Source: Geoanaerobacter sp964528055
GTDB taxonomy: Bacteria; Desulfobacterota; Desulfuromonadia; Geobacterales; DSM-12255
DNA length: 64,000 bases
Direction of reading: 5' to 3'
NCBI GenBank assembly: GCA_964528055.1
Contig: CAZGQM010000006.1
Location: forward strand, 124,001 to 188,000
Shown here piece after piece: positions 61,427-64,000 of this stretch (its first letter is position 1; each line of letters starts with the position of its first letter). The translations under genes and the position numbers were made by a program. The notes beneath the pieces were generated by a model, which saw only the letters and a list, made by a program, of their open reading frames with translations, did not search any database and had not been told where the DNA came from.

Positions 61427-63646
61427 TCAGTAGCGTCCATATTTCTTGCGAAACCGTTGACGGTAAATCTCGGCCACGGTATTGACAATGAACGTAAAGA
61501 TAAAAAGCAATACCGCCGACAAAAACAGCACCCGGTAGAGAGTTCCGGAATGTGGTGCCTCCGGAATCTCTACAGCGATATTCGCGGCAAGGGAACGGAA
61601 CCCGTCAAACATGCTCAGATTCATGATCGGCGTGTTGCCAGTGGCCATAAGTACAATCATGGTTTCACCAACCGCCCGGCCAAAACCGATCATTATTGCC
61701 GAGAATATGCCCGGAACAGCTGAGGGGAGAACCACCCGCCAGGCTGTCTGCCAGCGGCTGGCGCCAAGTGCAAGTGAAGCAGCGGAAAGGCTCTTGGGAA
61801 CATTGGAAAGTGCATCCTCGGCAATGGTGAAAATAATCGGGATAACGGCAAATCCGAGCGCCAGAGAAATAACCATTGAATTACGCTGATCGGCACGGAT
61901 TCGCCAATGATCATACAACCAGAGCTTGAAATCACTTCCAAACAGCGCGACCTCGGTAATGCCTCCGAGATAGAAAGCAATAGCTCCGCCCAGCAGGACT
62001 GCCGGGATAAGGAGTAGAAATTCATGACCATATCCCACCCGGTCAAGAAGGGAAGCAGGTTTAAGCCTCTGCCAAAGGAGAATGACGATAAGCAGAATGA
62101 CCGGGAGAACTACCATACTCAGAAAAAAACCGACAATGGTCTTGTCCAGAAGTGGGGCGAGCCAGAGACCACCCAGGAATCCGATCACTACTGAAGGAAT
62201 GGCTGCCATGATCTCGACGGATGGTTTAATGATGGCCTTGATCCGTTGATTCATGAACTGGCTGGTGTAAACAGCCCCCAGGATTGCCAGGGGGACCGCA
62301 AAAATCATGGCATAAAAAGTCCCCTTCAGGGTGCCGAAAATCAAAGGGGTCAGCGAAAGTTTCGGCTCGAAATCATCGTTGGCAGCTGATGACTGCCAGA
62401 CAAAGGCCGGCTCGTTGTATCCCTCATACCATACCTTACCGAACAGGGTAGAGAAGCTGACCTCCGGATGAGGAACTTCAAGCTGCCACACCGAAACAGT
62501 ACCGGACTTATCGATTCCTATCAAACCGTTCCCCTTTGCAGACAATCCTGCCCTGGCAATGGGATGCGACGCTCTTAGAGTCAAAAGGTGCCGCTCGGAT
62601 GTCATGTGATCCAGATGCATGACCCCGGCAGCGTCGATACTCAGAATTGACTTGTCTCGCAACGACGGGATGAATTCATCAACTTGCTGCTCATGACGTG
62701 ACAGCTTATGAATAAGGTGAAGCTGTTTTTTGTTCAGACCTTCACTGGAGACTGCCGACCAGGTGGAAACGCCCCCCCGGTCATCGGCAACAGCCAGTGA
62801 AGCATCGCCGATAACGAATCCAAGGGTCGCAATCTTGCGCCCGTCAGTGAATGCCGGAAATGAATCCAGTAACTGTGGTGTCCCTGCAGCAGTCAGATCC
62901 CATCGGAGCAGTGTACCGCGATCTGTACCGACATAGAGATAGGTTCCTTTCTGGTCAAGTACGGCTGCAGATATCCGACCGGTTATCTGGTCGGTCAGCG
63001 GGATACTCACGCTCTTGCTGATTTCAGTACCGAAAAGGTCTTTTTGAATCTCCTGCCGGGTAACAGTAATCCGGTCATCAGCGGAAATGTCCACTCGGGT
63101 CATCCCATTTTCTGTCTGCCGCACCATGATTTTCTTCGAAGCTGCAGCAAGTCCATTTGGCGGGACAAACGCTGTGGTTACCACCTTATGTTGAATGGTG
63201 CGCTTCCCTTGATCATCATATCCAGGCGCGAATTTGACCTGGAGGACGGTAAAAACGCCATCGTCCCAGGCAAGCCCATACCCGAAGCGGCCAGCCCGAT
63301 CGAGATAGCCCACCCTGCTGCCAGGAGAACCAACACGCTCCGCAGGCACCTGATCGAGTATTTTCCCTGAACGGAGGTCGATGAACGTCAACATGCCCCG
63401 GTCATCGAGCAAAAAGCCGCTCTCCAGATAGTCATCCAGACCGGCCGCAAGTATTGACGACTCGCTAGGTACAGCAAACGATGCGACGAGCTTGGCCGAA
63501 GGAGGATAAAACAGGGGTAGCGCAACATTTGCAATCAGGGCCAGTATGCCGATAACACATGCAATGACAAGAAACCCCACAAATTGAATGGCTTTCCCGG
63601 CCAACCGGTCACGGCGTTTGATTCTTTCGATCAGACCTTTTCTCAT
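61427..63646 (-). CDS. pstC: Phosphate ABC transporter permease PstC, long form
   Basis: 739 residues, against about 300 for the classic PstC. Membrane helix about 22-45; a periplasmic WD40/propeller-like region about 50-400 (FIDLRSGKILDQVPAERVG, TYLYVGTDRGTLLRWDLTAAG, SVWQLEVPHPE); then the permease core (LSLTPLIFGTLKGTFYAMIFAVPLA, EDALSNVPKSLSAASLALGASRWQT). This extended form occurs in Pseudomonas and Deltaproteobacteria; the role of the propeller is unknown. Confidence 0.92.
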   Translation of the reverse strand: MRKGLIERIKRRDRLAGKAIQFVGFLVIACVIGILALIANVALPLFYPPSAKLVASFAVPSESSILAAGLDDYLESGFLLDDRGMLTFIDLRSGKILDQVPAERVGSPGSRVGYLDRAGRFGYGLAWDDGVFTVLQVKFAPGYDDQGKRTIQHKVVTTAFVPPNGLAAASKKIMVRQTENGMTRVDISADDRITVTRQEIQKDLFGTEISKSVSIPLTDQITGRISAAVLDQKGTYLYVGTDRGTLLRWDLTAAGTPQLLDSFPAFTDGRKIATLGFVIGDASLAVADDRGGVSTWSAVSSEGLNKKQLHLIHKLSRHEQQVDEFIPSLRDKSILSIDAAGVMHLDHMTSERHLLTLRASHPIARAGLSAKGNGLIGIDKSGTVSVWQLEVPHPEVSFSTLFGKVWYEGYNEPAFVWQSSAANDDFEPKLSLTPLIFGTLKGTFYAMIFAVPLAILGAVYTSQFMNQRIKAIIKPSVEIMAAIPSVVIGFLGGLWLAPLLDKTIVGFFLSMVVLPVILLIVILLWQRLKPASLLDRVGYGHEFLLLIPAVLLGGAIAFYLGGITEVALFGSDFKLWLYDHWRIRADQRNSMVISLALGFAVIPIIFTIAEDALSNVPKSLSAASLALGASRWQTAWRVVLPSAVPGIFSAIMIGFGRAVGETMIVLMATGNTPIMNLSMFDGFRSLAANIAVEIPEAPHSGTLYRVLFLSAVLLFIFTFIVNTVAEIYRQRFRKKYGRY

Positions 63647-63668
63647 ATAAGCTACCTACCCGGTAACA

Positions 63669-63697
63669 CGAAACGGCCGGTTTGGCCGGCCGTTTCG
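63669..63697 (-). terminator. Intercistronic hairpin between pstS and pstC
   Basis: Perfect 12-bp stem CGAAACGGCCGG/CCGGCCGTTTCG, 5-base loop, 22 bases before the pstC start. No T tract after it on the minus strand (GTGTTACC). Probably a partial terminator or RNA stabiliser that keeps PstS above PstC. Confidence 0.65.
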
Positions 63698-63720
63698 GTT
63701 CTTTCAGCTCCGTACTCTGG

Positions 63721-64000
63721 TTACAGGCTTTTCATCTGCTGATCTACGATCTTCTTCGGAAGTGGGAGGAAGCCATCCTTGACAACAATTTCCTGGCCTT
63801 CCTTGGAGAGGATGAATTTTAAAAATTCTTCCTGAAGCTTCGGCAGGGGCTTATTCGGCTCCTTCGTCACGTAGATGTAAAGCATGCGGCCAAGCGGGTA
63901 CTTGCCGGAAAGCACATTCTCATAGTTGGGCTCAAACGCTTCGGCACCCTCTTTTTCTGACAAGCCAATAGCCTTCACGCCGGAGGTCTTGTAACCAATG
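63721..64000 (-). CDS. pstS: Phosphate-binding protein PstS, C-terminal part only
   Basis: Last 93 codons of a gene entering from the right edge. The segment YPLGRMLYIYVTKEPNKPLPKLQEEFLKFILSKEGQEIVVKDGFLPLP (in parts) matches the C-terminal lobe of PstS-like periplasmic phosphate-binding proteins, and the position before pstC confirms it. N-terminus and any Pho box lie outside the window. Confidence 0.92.
   Translation of the reverse strand, partial: IGYKTSGVKAIGLSEKEGAEAFEPNYENVLSGKYPLGRMLYIYVTKEPNKPLPKLQEEFLKFILSKEGQEIVVKDGFLPLPKKIVDQQMKSL

Noticed and set aside
1..64000. CRISPR array or defence island
   Set aside because: No regularly spaced direct repeats, cas, restriction or toxin-antitoxin genes were seen.

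Overview
The window looks like a chromosomal segment of a Geobacterales/Desulfuromonadales bacterium (Geobacter, Geotalea or Pelobacter-propionicus type). This rests on a twelve-haem cytochrome made of triheme c7 repeats, a haemerythrin-tailed chemoreceptor, cytochrome bd next to an Fe-S type Rrf2 regulator in an otherwise anaerobic gene set, several GGDEF proteins, an MglA-like GTPase and methylmalonyl-CoA mutase accessory genes. It is a gene-dense housekeeping region: no insertion sequence, prophage, CRISPR array or integrase was seen.

Layout. 1-1019: 3' truncated MFS transporter (minus). 1387-4510: biotin operon bioB-bioD-bioA behind a BirA-type operator that overlaps the -35 box; a BirA with the DNA-binding domain is encoded at 35773-36762. 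4589-9340: very large secreted beta-propeller/Ig-repeat protein. 9867-11277: orphan flagellar rod-like protein and a receiver-GGDEF gene interrupted by an in-frame TAG. 11388-14340: cydAB and Rrf2 regulator. 14447-24239: exported TPR/metallopeptidase, hisS, haemerythrin-MCP, metY, msrA-lipoprotein, a CAT-anticodon tRNA, gdhA. 24549-28912: rlmD-like methyltransferase, a beta-hydroxyacid dehydrogenase, nth with a small membrane protein, PHP phosphoesterase. 28951-37589 (minus): nadC-birA-coaX, then EF-G-like, SPOR, HEAT-like, degenerate MglA-like GTPase, cytidylate-kinase/BON fusion. 37772-41340: HAMP-GGDEF protein with the residue signature of cGAMP-making (Hypr) enzymes, a translationally coupled lipoprotein, a DUF4124 protein and the dodecahaem cytochrome. 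41562-48100: pyruvate kinase, GIY-YIG protein, tRNA-Leu and tRNA-Ala, PASTA/OmpL47-repeat protein, CheY-like and CheX-like proteins. 48182-51920 (minus): DsbC, L,D-transpeptidase, then CobO/B12-binding subunit/MeaB. 52157-57876 (plus): tRNA-Val and a tightly overlapping seven-gene operon sixA-HhH-kinase-kinase-hypothetical-CHAD-Ppx/GppA. 57990-64000: small zinc-ribbon protein, then phoU-pstB-pstA-pstC-pstS (minus, pstS truncated by the window end).

How the parts fit. Themes are cofactor synthesis (biotin, NAD, CoA, adenosylcobalamin), oxygen and oxidative-stress handling (bd oxidase, Rrf2, haemerythrin MCP, MsrA), nucleotide second messengers with extracytoplasmic electron transfer (Hypr GGDEF close to a nanowire-type cytochrome), and phosphate/polyphosphate (CHAD-Ppx operon converging on pst-phoU). 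The most novel-looking candidates are the SixA/HhH/twin-kinase/CHAD/Ppx operon, in which the second kinase has lost the Walker A lysine, the putative cGAMP synthase, and the degenerate MglA-like GTPase with its HEAT-like neighbour. All function calls come from reading motifs by eye; no database search was run. Many start codons were moved from the longest reading frame to a downstream start with a better Shine-Dalgarno sequence, as stated in each entry.
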